64,000 bases of DNA from Haliotis asinina (Eukaryota; Mollusca; Gastropoda; Lepetellida; Haliotidae), in assembly GCF_037392515.1 (NCBI RefSeq), contig NC_090291.1, positions 34,401,001 to 34,465,000 on the forward strand. Direction: 5' to 3'. This document shows positions 21,090 to 32,288 of the stretch, in pieces (position 1 is the first letter of the stretch; every line of letters starts with the position of its first letter). The notes below the pieces were generated by a model. It was not told the DNA's origin. It ran no database searches and saw only the letters and a list, made by a program, of their open reading frames with translations. Made by a program: the position numbers and the translations under genes.

Positions 21090-21820
21090 CCATGGAAACG
21101 CAAAGCTATAATTGATCTGATCACTCCAATGAATATGATTTGTTTCAGCTTTGTTGTGTGTAGATAACACTTTTAGCTTTTGATCAAGTTAAAGTGTTCT
21201 TTAAAGTGTATAATTTTCCTTTGCCCAGTTGTTTGGTCCATGCATTTGGAGAATGCCAGATCTCCAGATCAACCGGGTGTGGAAGGCAAAACTTTGTTGT
21301 TTTTTTTGTAAATAATATAACAGTTATATCTAAGGACAGTTAACATTTATTCTTTCTGACAAACGATTGATGTTACTGATTATTGTTAGCCATATGACTG
21401 TTAAGTTTCGTCGCCCAGTCAACATGGGAGTCCTTTTGCATCGTTTTGATTTGCTATTTTGAATCACAGCTAAAATCACATCGATATACTCGGTTGTTCT
21501 CTACTGTACTTATCTTGAGTGAGGCTTATCATGCTATACTAGGCACAATAAGAAACCTAGTGCAAAACAAATTCAAAATCTAAATTTATCAAACCTATGT
21601 AGACACATTATGATTTAAACTCAGAGATTAGTGACACGTCTCATTCCATGACCTCAGGGATTTCGTTCTTGAAACGTGCAATACGTTGTTGCACGTGCAT
21701 TCCGGGAAAGAAATACAGAGCAAACGAATGTCACACAATACTGTCACTTTGGAAAGCCCAACCCCTTACGATCGTTCAAAAAAGTAAACGGCTATTAAAA
21801 CGCATGGCATCCCAAGGCTA
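21090..21820. other. Gene B 3' flank, no gene seen
   Basis: AT-rich sequence, probably including the 3'UTR of gene B. No clear polyadenylation site could be fixed and no repeat was recognised. Confidence 0.35.
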
Positions 21821-21829
21821 ACTTCTGCA

Positions 21830-22262
21830 CAAAGCCATGAGGCCATCGGGATAGTCCGTTGGGGAATGTCTCAACGACAAGTGGCTGCACATTTCCACTG
21901 CCACCGGAACACCGGTTCTTCACTAGTGAGACGCTACCAGAGCACACATGACGTCATCGAGTGGCCACGGTCTGGACGTCCACGTGTAACAACGCCAAGA
22001 CAGGACAGATGGATAAGGGTGACCCATCTTCGCCACAGGTTTCAGACTCCAGTGATGACTGCCCGGACCATCCCAGGACTTCCCCTATTCACCCCAACAC
22101 AGGTCGACAACGTTTACGGCATCACGGGATCAGACCACGACGTCCCACCATGCGACCTATTCTGACACAACGCCATGACAAGCTCGCCGAATGTGATGCC
22201 GAAATCATGTCCGCAGACCCCTGTTTTATTTTTACAGATGAGTCCAGGTTTAATATCAATGT
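21830..22262 (+). pseudogene. Tc1-type transposase fragment (N-terminal half)
   Basis: The plus strand reads GIVRWGMSQRQVAAHFHCHR (helix-turn-helix), WPRSGRPRVTT (the Tc1 linker), and after a frameshift PRRPTMRPILTQRHDKLAEC and FIFTDESRFNI, holding the first catalytic Asp. Homology stops there: the second Asp and the Glu are absent. This is a second Tc1 lineage, different in sequence from the one at the left edge. It is truncated and frameshifted, hence inactive. Confidence 0.8.
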
Positions 22263-22554
22263 TATTGAGCTTGTGACATGGTCGTTTGAACTCTGTCCCG
22301 CTTGTGGACTCGTGACATCATTGTGATTGACTTTTCAACTGAGATTCTCCTGACTTGTTATGGTCTCATGATACCTTTCACATTGTTATCGTACTTATCA
22401 CCTGGAATAATATTTTGGCAATGCACAGTTTCTTTATGTGACTAGTATAAGACGTTTTGCTATGCAACCTAGAGTATGTATTTCAACTCAGACATTTTTA
22501 CTTAAATAAATGATCTAACTCCTGGAAAATTTGTTCAGTTAACCTAGTATGACC

Positions 22555-22640
22555 GCGTGTGTGCGTGTGCGTGTGCGTGTGCGTGTGCGTGTGCGTGTGC
22601 GTGTGCGCGCACCTGTGCATGCGCGCCTGCGCGTGTATGT
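22555..22640. repeat. GTGCGT/GTGTGC microsatellite
   Basis: A run of GCGTGT units, followed by mixed GCGC/TGTG sequence. Confidence 0.9.
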
Positions 22641-23345
22641 GCACTAAAGTTGATTGTTTGATGTGATGTTTAACGCCGCACTCAGCAAGATTCCAGAGGG
22701 TGGGGTTCACATACTTTGCATGTAAATTTTCGAGTGGAGGGGTCATTCACACTATACATCATCATCACACCTCCTTGCCAACGGCCCCATTCTACCTAAA
22801 TCCGTGTTGTATGACGAGAAGCATGGGTGGTGTACCCTAAATATCAAGCCAAACTAACGTCCAAAAGAAACGCGGCAGCCGATTTAAAACACAAAAACGA
22901 ACAAAACAACATGTCACAAATGAACATAATGAAAGGTATTGTAAACCAATCAGTCGGTGCCTAATCCTTGTGCAAACATTCATAACAATGCAATGAGCGA
23001 TCAAATAAATATGGATGGTCATATCGGCGTAATACGTAACACGGTTTTTCAGTACATGTACAAATGGTGAACTCTGTCCAACATAACCGTAGATGGTATT
23101 GCGTGTCATCCCTGCAGCGTGTGTGACCTGTATTGGCTTGAATGCAGACTCCTGCGCTTGGAATTCGTCGGTCACTTGATGACGTCACACATAATGCATC
23201 GCCATTCTTCACAGAGCGCTACAATGACTTAATCCCGGGAGGTTGTTGTCGCCGTCGAATTTGTCTGCAAATGATATCCCAATTGAATTTAATCTACAGG
23301 GTTACGGTCTAGAACACGAGCTAGCCAGGGCAACTCGTGAACGTT
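22641..23345. other. Intergenic, no gene seen
   Basis: It contains a short stretch (about 22690-22780) that resembles the 3' part of the 30411-30912 element (TACTTTGCATGTAAAT, TCATTCACACTATACAT). Nothing else is recognisable. Confidence 0.35.
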
Positions 23346-23815
23346 GTTAATGTTACAGAACGAATAAACTCAAATTACTCTTTTTACCATTGCATATGAA
23401 AGACTTCTGCCTTGTCATAAACGGAACACCATTGTTTTTGTTTTTTTTGGGGAGGGGGGGGGGGGGGGGGGGGTGTTTAACAAACTTTAAACGTTTTGTT
23501 GTTTGTTGGTGGAAGAATGGTTGGGAGTCAAAAGGGCAACAACAGCAGTGGCAGTAGCAACTACAGCAGACTTAGAAAGAGACAAGTCAAGGTCGAGACA
23601 TAAGCACTAGTAGCCTAATGGTTGGGGAGCTCCAGCTATGGGTTTTGTGGCCAGATCCACGGAGGGGTTCGGGGGATTCTAACTCCCTGAATTAACCCCC
23701 ACCCCTCCTCCCCGTCCCGCTTCCATGGTCTTTGTGGTGTCACTGAGTTGGTCATCCGAGGATATTAAAAACGAATAAACTCAATTTTGTGGTACTCTTT
23801 TCACAATTGTATATG
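23346..23815. repeat. Direct repeat pair, with a poly-G run between
   Basis: About 50 bp around CGAATAAACTCAA plus ATATGAAAGACTT occur at 23351-23403 and 23770-23823, 420 bp apart. A run of about 20 G lies at 23452-23473. Confidence 0.65.
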
Positions 23816-24032
23816 AAAGACTTAATTAATACCAAGCGCTTAAAAGTTGCTAAAAAGCCGTCTGCTTCTCTCTCGCCTGCAAACGAAACTACAGACAGGC
23901 TATGTAACTCTGTCGCCAGAGCCATGCAGTGGCGTAATAGAAGGAACGATTTTCAGTTAGTTGTAAAGCAAATGTGTAGGAAGCTCGTCATTCTGCTGAT
24001 TTCTCGACGTCACCAAAGACATGCCGAATTGT

Positions 24033-24092
24033 CAGGTAAAACAATAACAAAGTAACAAGTTAATTCATTCCACTTGTTACTTTGCTATTGTT
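24033..24092. repeat. Inverted repeat, 25-26-bp arms
   Basis: GTAAAACAATAACAAAGTAA faces TTACTTTGCTATTGTTTTAC, one mismatch, with a loop of about 15 bases. Confidence 0.85.
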
Positions 24093-24104
24093 TTACCTGT
24101 ACAT

Positions 24105-24215
24105 ATAAATATAGCTCTGTACCCCATTCTCATTCACCTGATGAAGGAGTAAGCATTAACTCTGAAACGTTGTGTTCTCATAATAAAGAAGTTGATTTCC
24201 ATAAAAATCTTCATC
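24105..24215 (+). ncRNA. Penelope-like element end with hammerhead-like core
   Basis: CCTGATGAAGGAGTAAGC is followed by ACTCTGAAACGTTG and AATAAAGAAGTTG. This fits the hammerhead core CTGATGA, a stem II (GAGT/ACTC), then GAAAC. Penelope-like elements are known to carry such motifs in their terminal repeats. No coding part of the element is attached. Stems I and III were not confirmed. Confidence 0.5.
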
Positions 24216-24229
24216 CTTATGTATTTCAC

Positions 24230-24840
24230 TTCTAAATGCCCTTCAAAGACTTGAGTGTTTTATGCATTTGCACCCCCTAGAGTATATGTAATCTGACACG
24301 AATTTGACACGATCTTCGCAGTCTGATGCCTGGCATTGTCGCGTTGGAACATAATACCCGTGGCTGTTGGAACATAGAATATTTTTATGTGCCAAGTTTC
24401 TTGTTGGGCTTCAGTTTACATTTAGATATGTAGTACGAGTATGCAACTTATATCAGATTAATATAGTTCACGTGTGTTTGGGGCACATGCATCGATGTCA
24501 ATTTTATCTGAATTGAAGTATTTGCTACGATTACTGCCTTTGGACCTTAACATTGCCTTTGGACCTTAACATTGCCGTATTTTGGTTACTGCTTGTATCC
24601 TTGCATCGTTTTGATAATATTTCTAATATTTTTGTTAAGATGCAGTTTTCAAGTACATGCTTTATTTTGCCCCGCAGTCTGTGTTGTCCAATGCACAACC
24701 AAGGCTAAAAGGATGTTACAGCACAGCTGACCAGTCAGGATTAGAGTATCCATGTCTAGCATGCCATCACTGATGGCACCGGGTGTCCTATTCTGGGACA
24801 GGTAACGATTCGTGTGAGAACGGATTTCTAGAAGTCATGC
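24230..24840. other. Intergenic, no gene seen
   Basis: It contains only a short direct duplication, CCTTTGGACCTTAACATTG, at 24537-24575. Confidence 0.4.
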
Positions 24841-24845
24841 TAGTC

Positions 24846-25020
24846 GTAGGGGCGGTGGGGTAACCTAATGGTTAAAGCGTTCGCACGTCACGCCGAAGAC
24901 TCGGGTTCGATTCCTCACATGGGTACAATGTGTGAAGCCCATTTTTTGGTATCCCCCGCCGTAATATTGCTGGAATATTGCTAAAAAGCGGCGTAAAACC
25001 AAACACACTCACTCACTCAC
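24846..25020 (+). mobile_element. SINE-A copy, near consensus
   Basis: It has GGGGCGGTGGGGTAACCTAA, B box GGTTCGATTCC, GGTACAATGTGTGAAGCCC, GCTGGAATATTGCTAA, GCGGCGTAAAACC and the tail ACTCACTCACTCAC. The A and B boxes of RNA polymerase III are recognisable. Confidence 0.9.
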
Positions 25021-25021
25021 C

Positions 25022-25228
25022 CATGCTAGTCGTAAGGGGCGACTAACGGGTGGTCGGGCAGGCTGACTTGGTTGACACATGTCACTGTATACCAACTGCG
25101 TAGATCGATACTCATGCTGTCGATCACTGGACTGTCTGGCCCAGAATCCAGTTAGTTAGAGACTGTCGCCATATAGCTGGAATATTGCGTGTGGCATAAA
25201 ACTAAACTCACTCACTCCTATTCCTGTT
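25022..25228 (+). mobile_element. SINE-B copy abutting the SINE-A tail
   Basis: It starts at ATGCTAGTCGTAAGGGGCGA directly after the SINE-A tail and ends GTGGCATAAAACTAAACTC. The two families are joined head to tail here. Confidence 0.85.
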
Positions 25229-25647
25229 CTCTGTAACAGGTTTGTTATAACTTCAGTCTACCAATGACGCATGTTTTTTGTTGATATGGATCTTCTGCAA
25301 GGTGCAACAAAACTGCCTCGACACCGGTGTTTTCGTTTGCAATAGCTGCTACCTGCTGGATATCACCTGCAGGAGACATATTACTTCATCGCAGGCAGGT
25401 AATATATCCCGATTTGTTATTGAATGTTATTCCATTTTGTTATGTCGGTAGGACAATGGGACTTATGTTTATAGTCATATCAACAATTCTCAACATGGTT
25501 TGTAATAAGCAAAAACAAAGTTGACAGGAGCTACCGGGAAGCATAAGTGGCTAGAAACTGCACACGTCACCATTTGGTTGAATACCACTTAGTAGACAGT
25601 CACTAAGTTAGGACTGATGCACAATGTGGCTGATAGTCTACGCTAAA

Positions 25648-25824
25648 AAAGGGCGCTGGGTAGCCTAGTGGATGAAGCGTTCGCTCATCCAACCGAAGAC
25701 CCGAGTTCGATTCCCCACATGGGTACAATGTGTGAAGCATACTTCTGGTGAAGCCCATGTCCCCCGCCGTGATATCGCAGGAATGTTGCTAAAAGTAGTG
25801 TAAAACTAAACCCTCTCACTCAAC
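25648..25824 (+). mobile_element. SINE-A copy
   Basis: It has GGGTAGCCTAGTGGATGAAG (A box), GAGTTCGATTCCCC (B box) and CCGCCGTGATATCGC, then an ACTC tail. It carries a short internal duplication around GTGAAGC. Confidence 0.85.
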
Positions 25825-26540
25825 CACTACAATAAATAAAATGACGGATTACTCGCGATTGTTATAATTAGCCATACACTGTGTACAATAAGGCTTTATC
25901 ACACATACACACATGCACGCACGCAAACACGCATGCATACACACACAGCCATGTTGCTACGAATCGCCTATCTTATTTCCAGGAAGGCCTTGTTGGTTAC
26001 AGTCAGGCTTATCACGTTTATAAGTAGTGCTCCTTCCATATGAATTGTTTACTTACTGACACTGACATGTGTACTGGTAGAACATACTGACATGATAATT
26101 TAAAAATATTATCACGGTACACCACAGCATGTAAATAATATGGCTCAGCATTAACACAAGTCTCTCTAGGCCCGTGGTGTTAGGGACCGTACATAATATA
26201 TGGTAAGTGGGGTGATATGGAATCCTAGAAGAGGCGTTGTCGCCCTCCCCAAAACAGTAAAAAAAGAGGCAAACATAGCCAAAGCGAGCAATGCGACATT
26301 TTAGACATTTGAAATGCTACAAAGAGTCAGAATACTGTCGCCCCCATCTAACATGTGTAAAGAAAGCCTAAAATTGAGCGTCAACGCGCCATTGTCCTTT
26401 CCAGGATTCCATAGAATAGTGATGACTTTTTAGTGGAGTAGTATGTACAGTGTAAATGACTCTTCCCTCACCCAGCCCCTAAAATGTATGTACGAAGTGT
26501 GTGTTCACAACATTCTCCTGACATTATCATTCAACAACCC
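25825..26540. other. Intergenic upstream of gene C
   Basis: A CA/CG microsatellite lies near 25900-25950. At 26185 AGGGACCGTACATAATATAT resembles the terminal repeat of the 30411-30912 element. No gene seen. Confidence 0.4.
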
Positions 26541-26721
26541 ATGTTTGTCTTAAGAGACGACTAACGGGGTCGGGTACTCAGACTCGTTGACTTACTTGAC
26601 ACATGTCATCGCATCCCAGTTACGTAGATCGATGGTCATGCTGGTAATTGGTTGTTTGTCCCAGACTCCCTTATGTCAAGACCGCCACCACACAGCTGAA
26701 TGCGGCGTAAAACATCACTCA
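26541..26721 (+). mobile_element. SINE-B copy 110 bp upstream of the gene C Cys exon
   Basis: It has GAGACGACTAACGGGGTCGG, ACACATGTCATCGCATCCC and GCGGCGTAAAACATCACTC. Gene D has a SINE-B in the matching place. Confidence 0.8.
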
Positions 26722-26830
26722 CCGATTTCCCATTTGCCTGGTCCTGACTTCGGAGTACGATAGTATTCACACAAATACAAACGAGGCCTTTCACATGTTA
26801 ATATGGTGAATGTATGTCCTATCCTTTCAG

Positions 26831-27232
26831 AACGGTGCGATGGAACCACCAAGCATCTACTTCGGTTGCAAATGTCGAAGGTGCTACAGTTACAAGGCTC
26901 CGGACGACGGTGCCACCACGAACTGCGCCGCGTGTGAATGTCCGCCAAGTGACCACAGCGTCATGATGAGGGTCGACCCCGACGAGGATGATGATGACCT
27001 CCCTGATCCATCTTGTTATTCAGTAGTGCCAATGTCTGGCACAGCATCCGCCCCTCCATCGGAAACAACTTCATGGTCGTTGACAGACTCGGACGTAACT
27101 GACTTTGCTAGCCTGTTGGATACCAAGAGTAAGAAACGTGCTGCGGATGATCTTGGCGGGGAACCGGCCAAAAAGAAGCCGAAGGGTGCCACAACTGGAC
27201 CAAAAACAGACAAAGATTTTAATGGGAATGAG
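26831..27232 (+). CDS. Gene C, Cys/His-knuckle exon
   Basis: Exon bounded by TATCCTTTCAG|AACGGTGCG and donor GGGAATGAG|GTATGT, in phase 0 on both sides. ATG at 26840 gives 131 codons. It begins MEPPSIYFGCKC, with the knuckle C-R-R-C ... C-A-A-C-E-C-P-P-S-D-H, the same spacing class as A and D. The acidic stretch after it reads MMRVDPDEDDDDLPD. It aligns with the SUMO-like site of A (IIKTEPGEDEE), but the acceptor Lys is replaced by Arg. A bipartite nuclear-localisation signal follows, KKRAADDLGGEPAKKKPK. It splices in frame to 28094-28489 for a protein of about 262 aa. Function unknown; nuclear location likely. Confidence 0.75.
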
Positions 27233-27313
27233 GTATGTTCTACAAATCCCCAACCCTCTCAGTAACAAATTCCATGAAAGCAAAACAAATTGTATGTTTT
27301 CATGTACAACGTG

Positions 27314-27581
27314 ACTTACCCGTGAAGGTCCGGTTTTGAGTATTGGTCGTCAGTTACCAGTTTCAGTTGTGGTGAGAGGCGACTGACGGGATCGGATGCC
27401 CAGACTCGCTGACTTGGTTGACACGTGTTCTTGGTTCCCAACTGCGCAGACCGATGCTCATAGCCGTTCATATGCCCATGTTGTTGATCACTGGATTGTC
27501 TGGTCCAGACTCGATTATTTGCAGACAGCCGCCATATAGCTGGAATATTGCTGAGTGTGGCGTAAAACTAAACTCACTCAC
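27314..27581 (+). mobile_element. SINE-B copy in the gene C intron
   Basis: It has the head ACCCGTGAAGGTCCGGTTTT, body GTTGATCACTGGATTGTCTG and tail GTGTGGCGTAAAACTAAACT. An extra 25 bp or so repeats the GTTCATATGCCCATG area. Confidence 0.85.
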
Positions 27582-27819
27582 TCTACGGATTGACTATCGT
27601 CCCGGCGTTACAGGTGCAATAAAAGCACCATCTTACTGACTGGTGATATATTTACGTGTGAAGAGGACACACGCCCATCACAAAATACGAGTGAACGTTT
27701 TTTTCATCCACCACTATTCCCTAAAACACAAGCTTCAAATATGAAACATACACTTTCTTTGACGGAGGCTGTCAAAGACGCTCACCAACCATTACAGAAG
27801 AAGCGATAGGAATCAAGTA

Positions 27820-28045
27820 GTGAGTGAGTCTGTTTATAAATACTCGAGTCTGAACCAGGCAATCCAGTGACCAACATCGTGAGCATCGAACTACGCATTT
27901 GGGGTACGATGAAATTTGTAAACCACGTAAGCAAATCTGACAACCCGATCCCGCCAATCGCCCCTTACGACAAGCACGCTTTACTGAAGGTCAGTTCCAA
28001 ACCATATAGCTGTAGTAATATTGCATGCTGAGTGCGACATTAAAC
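27820..28045 (-). mobile_element. SINE-B fragments, mainly inverted
   Basis: The minus strand has GAGTCTGAACCAGGCAATCC and GCCCCTTACGACAAGCACG. The last 45 bp switch to plus-strand tail sequence (ATAGCTGTAGTAATATTGC). Confidence 0.65.
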
Positions 28046-28093
28046 AACAAACAAAACATCACACTCCTTTCATTGTCTGTCCATTTATCCTAG

Positions 28094-28489
28094 GGCTTGC
28101 TGAAGATGAAGCCATGCAAGGTTCTCCAGACAGGACACATCCCCTTCACCGAGATGGAACAAATTCCATATGATGTCAGAGGAGTGTACAAGATCGCCTT
28201 CAACTGGCAGACAATCTACGTAGGCTCAAATTCCTGCAAGATCAAAACTACCCTGAAGAGCCATTTCAGCGGTCACGGCCGGGTCGATCTGTTTGACTAT
28301 ATTAAGCGCCTGAGTCAGAAGGACCTGGAGAAGGTGACGGTGTATTACCTAGACGAGACAAAGTACGTCCACAACTGCCCAAAGAAAAGTTATATGAAGT
28401 GTATTGAAGACTTGCAGGGCGCCAGACCAATGTTCAATCTGCCACTTAACAAAAATCCTACGTCAAAATGGTGGTGCAATGTCCAATAA
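28094..28489 (+). CDS. Gene C, exon with GIY-YIG-like domain
   Basis: Terminal exon (131 codons plus stop) after acceptor CATTTATCCTAG|GGC, phase 0. It starts GLLKMKPCKVLQTGHIPF. The GIY-YIG-like domain is GVYKIAFNWQTIYVGSNS, then SQKDLEKVTVYYLDETKYVH, then NCPKKSYMKCIEDLQGARP with MFN. Both core Tyr residues are present. The usual Arg position holds Lys/Thr (KIKTTLKSHF) and the residue before the last Cys is Lys, so a complete catalytic site is not evident. The conserved H-x-C and SYxxC positions could instead bind a metal. There is no long tail: 15 residues follow the domain. It is the most compact member with A. Confidence 0.8.
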   Translation, partial: GLLKMKPCKVLQTGHIPFTEMEQIPYDVRGVYKIAFNWQTIYVGSNSCKIKTTLKSHFSGHGRVDLFDYIKRLSQKDLEKVTVYYLDETKYVHNCPKKSYMKCIEDLQGARPMFNLPLNKNPTSKWWCNVQ

Positions 28490-28577
28490 GACGACCAATG
28501 TTAGTTGTATAATTCATAAACCAAATATCTCACATCGACGGAATCACGCCTTTATCTACCCTGCTTATCATGTTATA

Positions 28578-28745
28578 GTGAGTGAGTGAGCGAATGATTG
28601 AATGAGTGTGGTTTTACGCCGTTTTCAGCAGTAATCCCGCAACAAGAAATGGGCTTAACACATTGTACCCATGTGGAGAATCAAACCCGGGCCTTCGGCA
28701 TGACGAGCGAGCGCTTCAACCACTATGCCACTCCACCGCCCCCGT
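28578..28745 (-). mobile_element. SINE-A copy downstream of gene C
   Basis: The minus strand has the head CGGGGGCGGTGGAGTGGCAT, B-box-like GGTTTGATTCTCC, and the tail GGCGTAAAACCACACTCATT. Confidence 0.8.
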
Positions 28746-29465
28746 CCTACAGTGATGAGATCTAGGAGGCGACCATTTGATATTCCAAGGCCAGCAAAGA
28801 CCTGGGATGTTGCCATCAAAATGTGTGAAAGCAACATCGTCATGCCTCTGACAGAAGGAACAAAATATTTCGTATCACAAAATATAAATTGTTCGTAGAT
28901 ATGTGAAAGAAGCATTTAGGCTCGTAGTTTAATGCCTGGTTTTGCCTGTAACTGAAATTGATAGCAAGCACCAAGCACCAATTTTCTTTCCCCATCGAAG
29001 ATCATAGTTGGTCGCAATTATCCTCAACCGTATGGAACCAAGTGCTCGTGTCTAGATATTGTTGCCATTGTTGTAGCGTGAATGATTTTTGCTTAAGCTG
29101 TGAATTACAAGTAAATAAAGGTAGAAAAGTAAAAGCATGTTTCTCTTCTAAAATGTTTGATTTTGTTATTTTTTTGTATGTGTGTGTTGTTGTTGCTATT
29201 GTTTGTGTTGTTTGATCTACTTAAGAGAAGATATGGTAATACTGTGATCGTACCGAGCACCGCATGCGAGGTACATGATGTAAACGAGTGACAAACGAAA
29301 ACACATTCGTAACGATGTTTGTCTTTTTTATGCAAATGAAAACTGAAATAATTTATTCAGCACTAAAAAAGTATAATTTGTGCTAGTTAATTTAGATTAC
29401 AAACATATACTTTTTTTTTAGTTAAGGGATATCGTAAATCGCGTCGCATCAAAAGCACTATAGTG
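28746..29465. other. Intergenic, no gene seen
   Basis: It has a TGT-rich simple stretch near 29170-29212. Nothing coding is recognisable. Confidence 0.4.
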
Positions 29466-29587
29466 ATGTTTGAGTTTGATTATACGCCGCTATTAACAAT
29501 ACCACAGCAGGGGTTACCACACATTGTACCACGTGGGGAATCGAACCCTGGTCTTCAGCTTTAACCACCAGGCTACTCCCACCACCG
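29466..29587 (-). mobile_element. SINE-A fragment
   Basis: The minus strand has GGTTCGATTCCCCACGTGGT (B box) and GCGGCGTATAATCAAACTC. Confidence 0.75.
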
Positions 29588-30410
29588 AAAGTACTGAAGT
29601 CCCCTCGATCCTCAACAGATACACGGCTGTAATATTGCCGTAAAATTTAACTCTTTCACACATCACATAGTAAATGTATGCATTGCCCATTTCTCGTTTC
29701 CCGGTCATGTCGTTGTCGGGACGACGTGCGCTACATGTTACTCAATTGTTTATTTCATTAATTACTCACGTTTGTAAAGAGGTACAACGGTAATTCACAT
29801 GATATCAATCTCTGTAGCTATAGAAATCTATCCATATCCGCTAAGAGTTACCTGCCCTTACCTGCAGTTGACCTTCAACGTGTGTCGCTTGGCACACTTT
29901 CGGCCAGACATTTGGTGATTGATTAATAGTCTACGTTTAGCTGGCCGTTGACATCACATTTAAGGTAATAGTTGAATTGTTGTTTTAAAAAATGACGAAG
30001 TCCTTTTTCCGTTAAAGTGACGGGTTTCAGTGCATACGATTAAAGGAAATGACAATCAACAAAGCGTCACTCGTCCGTAATATGTAAAGCCCAAACTTAG
30101 GGAGCGAACAGTGATGAAAAAAATAAAATGAACAAAAACAGCAGCGGTCTACAGCAGTGTAGGCTAGTGACGTTTTAAAGACATGTTCTCAATGACGTCA
30201 TGTTCTCATTTTAAATATCATCTATTTGCGTATGCCAACAGTATATGTGATATTTGTGAGACCGTACACACGATAAGGGGAGGCAACTCGTGCTATTTCT
30301 CAGACATGTGACATGTCCTAACTTTTCATACCTATTTTGTTATTAAAAAGTCAAATTGCCAACATACATATGTGTAGTAGTCAACAACGACTGAACATTA
30401 TTTAGAATTC
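29588..30410. other. Intergenic, no gene seen
   Basis: AT-rich. GGGGAGGCAACTCGTGCTAT at 30279 resembles the GGGGAGGCAACTCTGCTATA motif in the duplicated block upstream of gene A. Confidence 0.35.
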
Positions 30411-30912
30411 AGGGACCATTCATAATTTATGGTTGGGATTTGTTTCATGCTTAAAATACATGCTTCTCCATTAAAAATGTCATTGTCCCCCAAGTCATAA
30501 ATTCTGGGGGATAAATTTGAAAAGGAGTTTAAGTCGAAGACCCGCACCATTTGGCGTACCTCTGGACAATTGTTCAAAGGAACCTTAAACCTAATTCACC
30601 AACTACTATCTCCAGTGGTCACCATGCAGTGGTTACTAATTTATGGTTAGGGGTGGAGGGATGGTGATTTTAAGGTGGGGCACCCATATTGTTTTGGGGA
30701 GTTAGGGATCAGTAATTTTGTACAATGCTGTATGTAAATGTTATGCTTGAAGATTATTACTTTAGTACTTGACATGCAGGGGGTCACTTACTTTGCACAT
30801 AAATCTTGGGAGGGGTAGGGAGTGAAGGTGTGTGTGTGTGTGTTCATTCACACTGTACATGCTTATTCTTTAAAAAAATCACCTCACTGGTCATAAATTA
30901 TGACTGATCCCT
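30411..30912. mobile_element. Non-autonomous DNA element with inverted ends
   Basis: The left end AGGGACCATTCATAATTTAT pairs with the right end ATAAATTATGACTGATCCCT. The interior has GTGTGT repeats and CCCC-rich tracts but no ORF. Related pieces lie near 22690, 26185 and 49835-50030. Confidence 0.7.
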
Positions 30913-32288
30913 CATGACCTCCCACAGCATCAAGCATGGTGATGAAGAATCTAGGCCATGTATGTCAACCACACAGAAACTCATTTTAAGTCGTGCTAGA
31001 TGGATACTTTCTGGACAAGACTCTTATTGGTAGCTCAGATTCAAGTTAATTGAAAATCAAACTGAGTAAACTTGACATAAAAATAGGATATGCGTGTGGA
31101 CATTTACAGAGGGCTATATTCATCCCCAAGTCAACAACAAATATCAGTTAAATTCCAACACAAGAATGATAATGAACAAAAAAAATACTTAGTGTTATAA
31201 ATATTGTCTTGACTTCAGTTATGGATTTGTAAAGGGGCGTGACTTTCGTAGTCCACTAGGAAGGGAAGAAACATCTCACATTTTTACTATTGAATTCATT
31301 GCATTGTTAAAATTGGTGACAACTCAGTTGGTACCAAAATAACATTTACCGAATTTACTCACTTAGGTGTGCCAAAAAGCCCAGTGAGATAGATTATATA
31401 ATTAGTGATATTAGTGAAATAATTTTAACTAGTCCAAGATTATTTATGCAAAAATAGACATCTGGTTTCAAAACGATGTGAATTGGATTGCACTGGTAAG
31501 TCCTGTACTTGATAAATTTCACCAATGAAGAATTGTTGAAGGCGTTACAAATAGGGAATATCAGATTATCAAGACGTAGACAAAATCATTTTTACTCTAC
31601 TGTAAACTTTGGACTTCTTTACTCAGTAAGTGAATTCAAGAATAAGATTAAATCATAATTATTGTAATACATTAAATTCATTTGGGTTTGATATCAACAC
31701 TCGAAACAGGTTCTGTCAAATAACGATCAGAATACAGCGATTTAAATGGCCGTAAAGAGTGAGACACCAAGTGGTGTTCACCTATTGCCCCCATGAGGGG
31801 AATCGAACATTGGTCTTCGGATCGAACGCTGGGCTACCCGACTGTCCCAAAACAATTATGTCACTATACAGTGCACATGGTTAGGAGCTGGGACCTGTCA
31901 GATATATGTCAGGAGATTTGTAGTTTAGGCGTACCATTGTTTGACATTGGTGAAATAGATATAACATGTTAAATTTATTTTGGATTGAATCTAACACAGC
32001 TGAAATGATGACAGATAAGATATATATAACTAGTTAGGGCTGGCTAAAGTGATCGATAATCGGAAATATCGCCGAGAAGAAAGATCGTTCATGAACAGAA
32101 ACAAGTTTCAGTTATGTCACACAATATACATATTTAGGACTTCATGGACAGCTTCAAAATTATATTCAGGACGCTCTTTTTGTTAATCCGTGCATAAATA
32201 GGTCACCACTCACCCGTTATGTGAAATATGTTTATTTCCTTAAGACGTCTATGGCATGTTTGCTCAAGGTTACGTCTCTCCGATTATC
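30913..32288. other. Intergenic upstream of gene D
   Basis: AT-rich sequence. A SINE-A fragment on the minus strand at 31744-31848 (GGGGAATCGAAC, TGGTCTTCGGATCG) is the only recognisable repeat. No coding sequence seen. Confidence 0.5.

Noticed and set aside
23789-24055. 88-codon frame before the hairpin and Penelope end
   Set aside because: It was tested as part of a Penelope element but shows none of its reverse-transcriptase or nuclease motifs. Kept only as unexplained sequence.
24846-25000. tRNA gene candidates at A/B-box sequences here and in other copies
   Set aside because: They are heads of SINE-A copies: no acceptor stem or anticodon arm folds, and each continues into the SINE body and ACTC tail.
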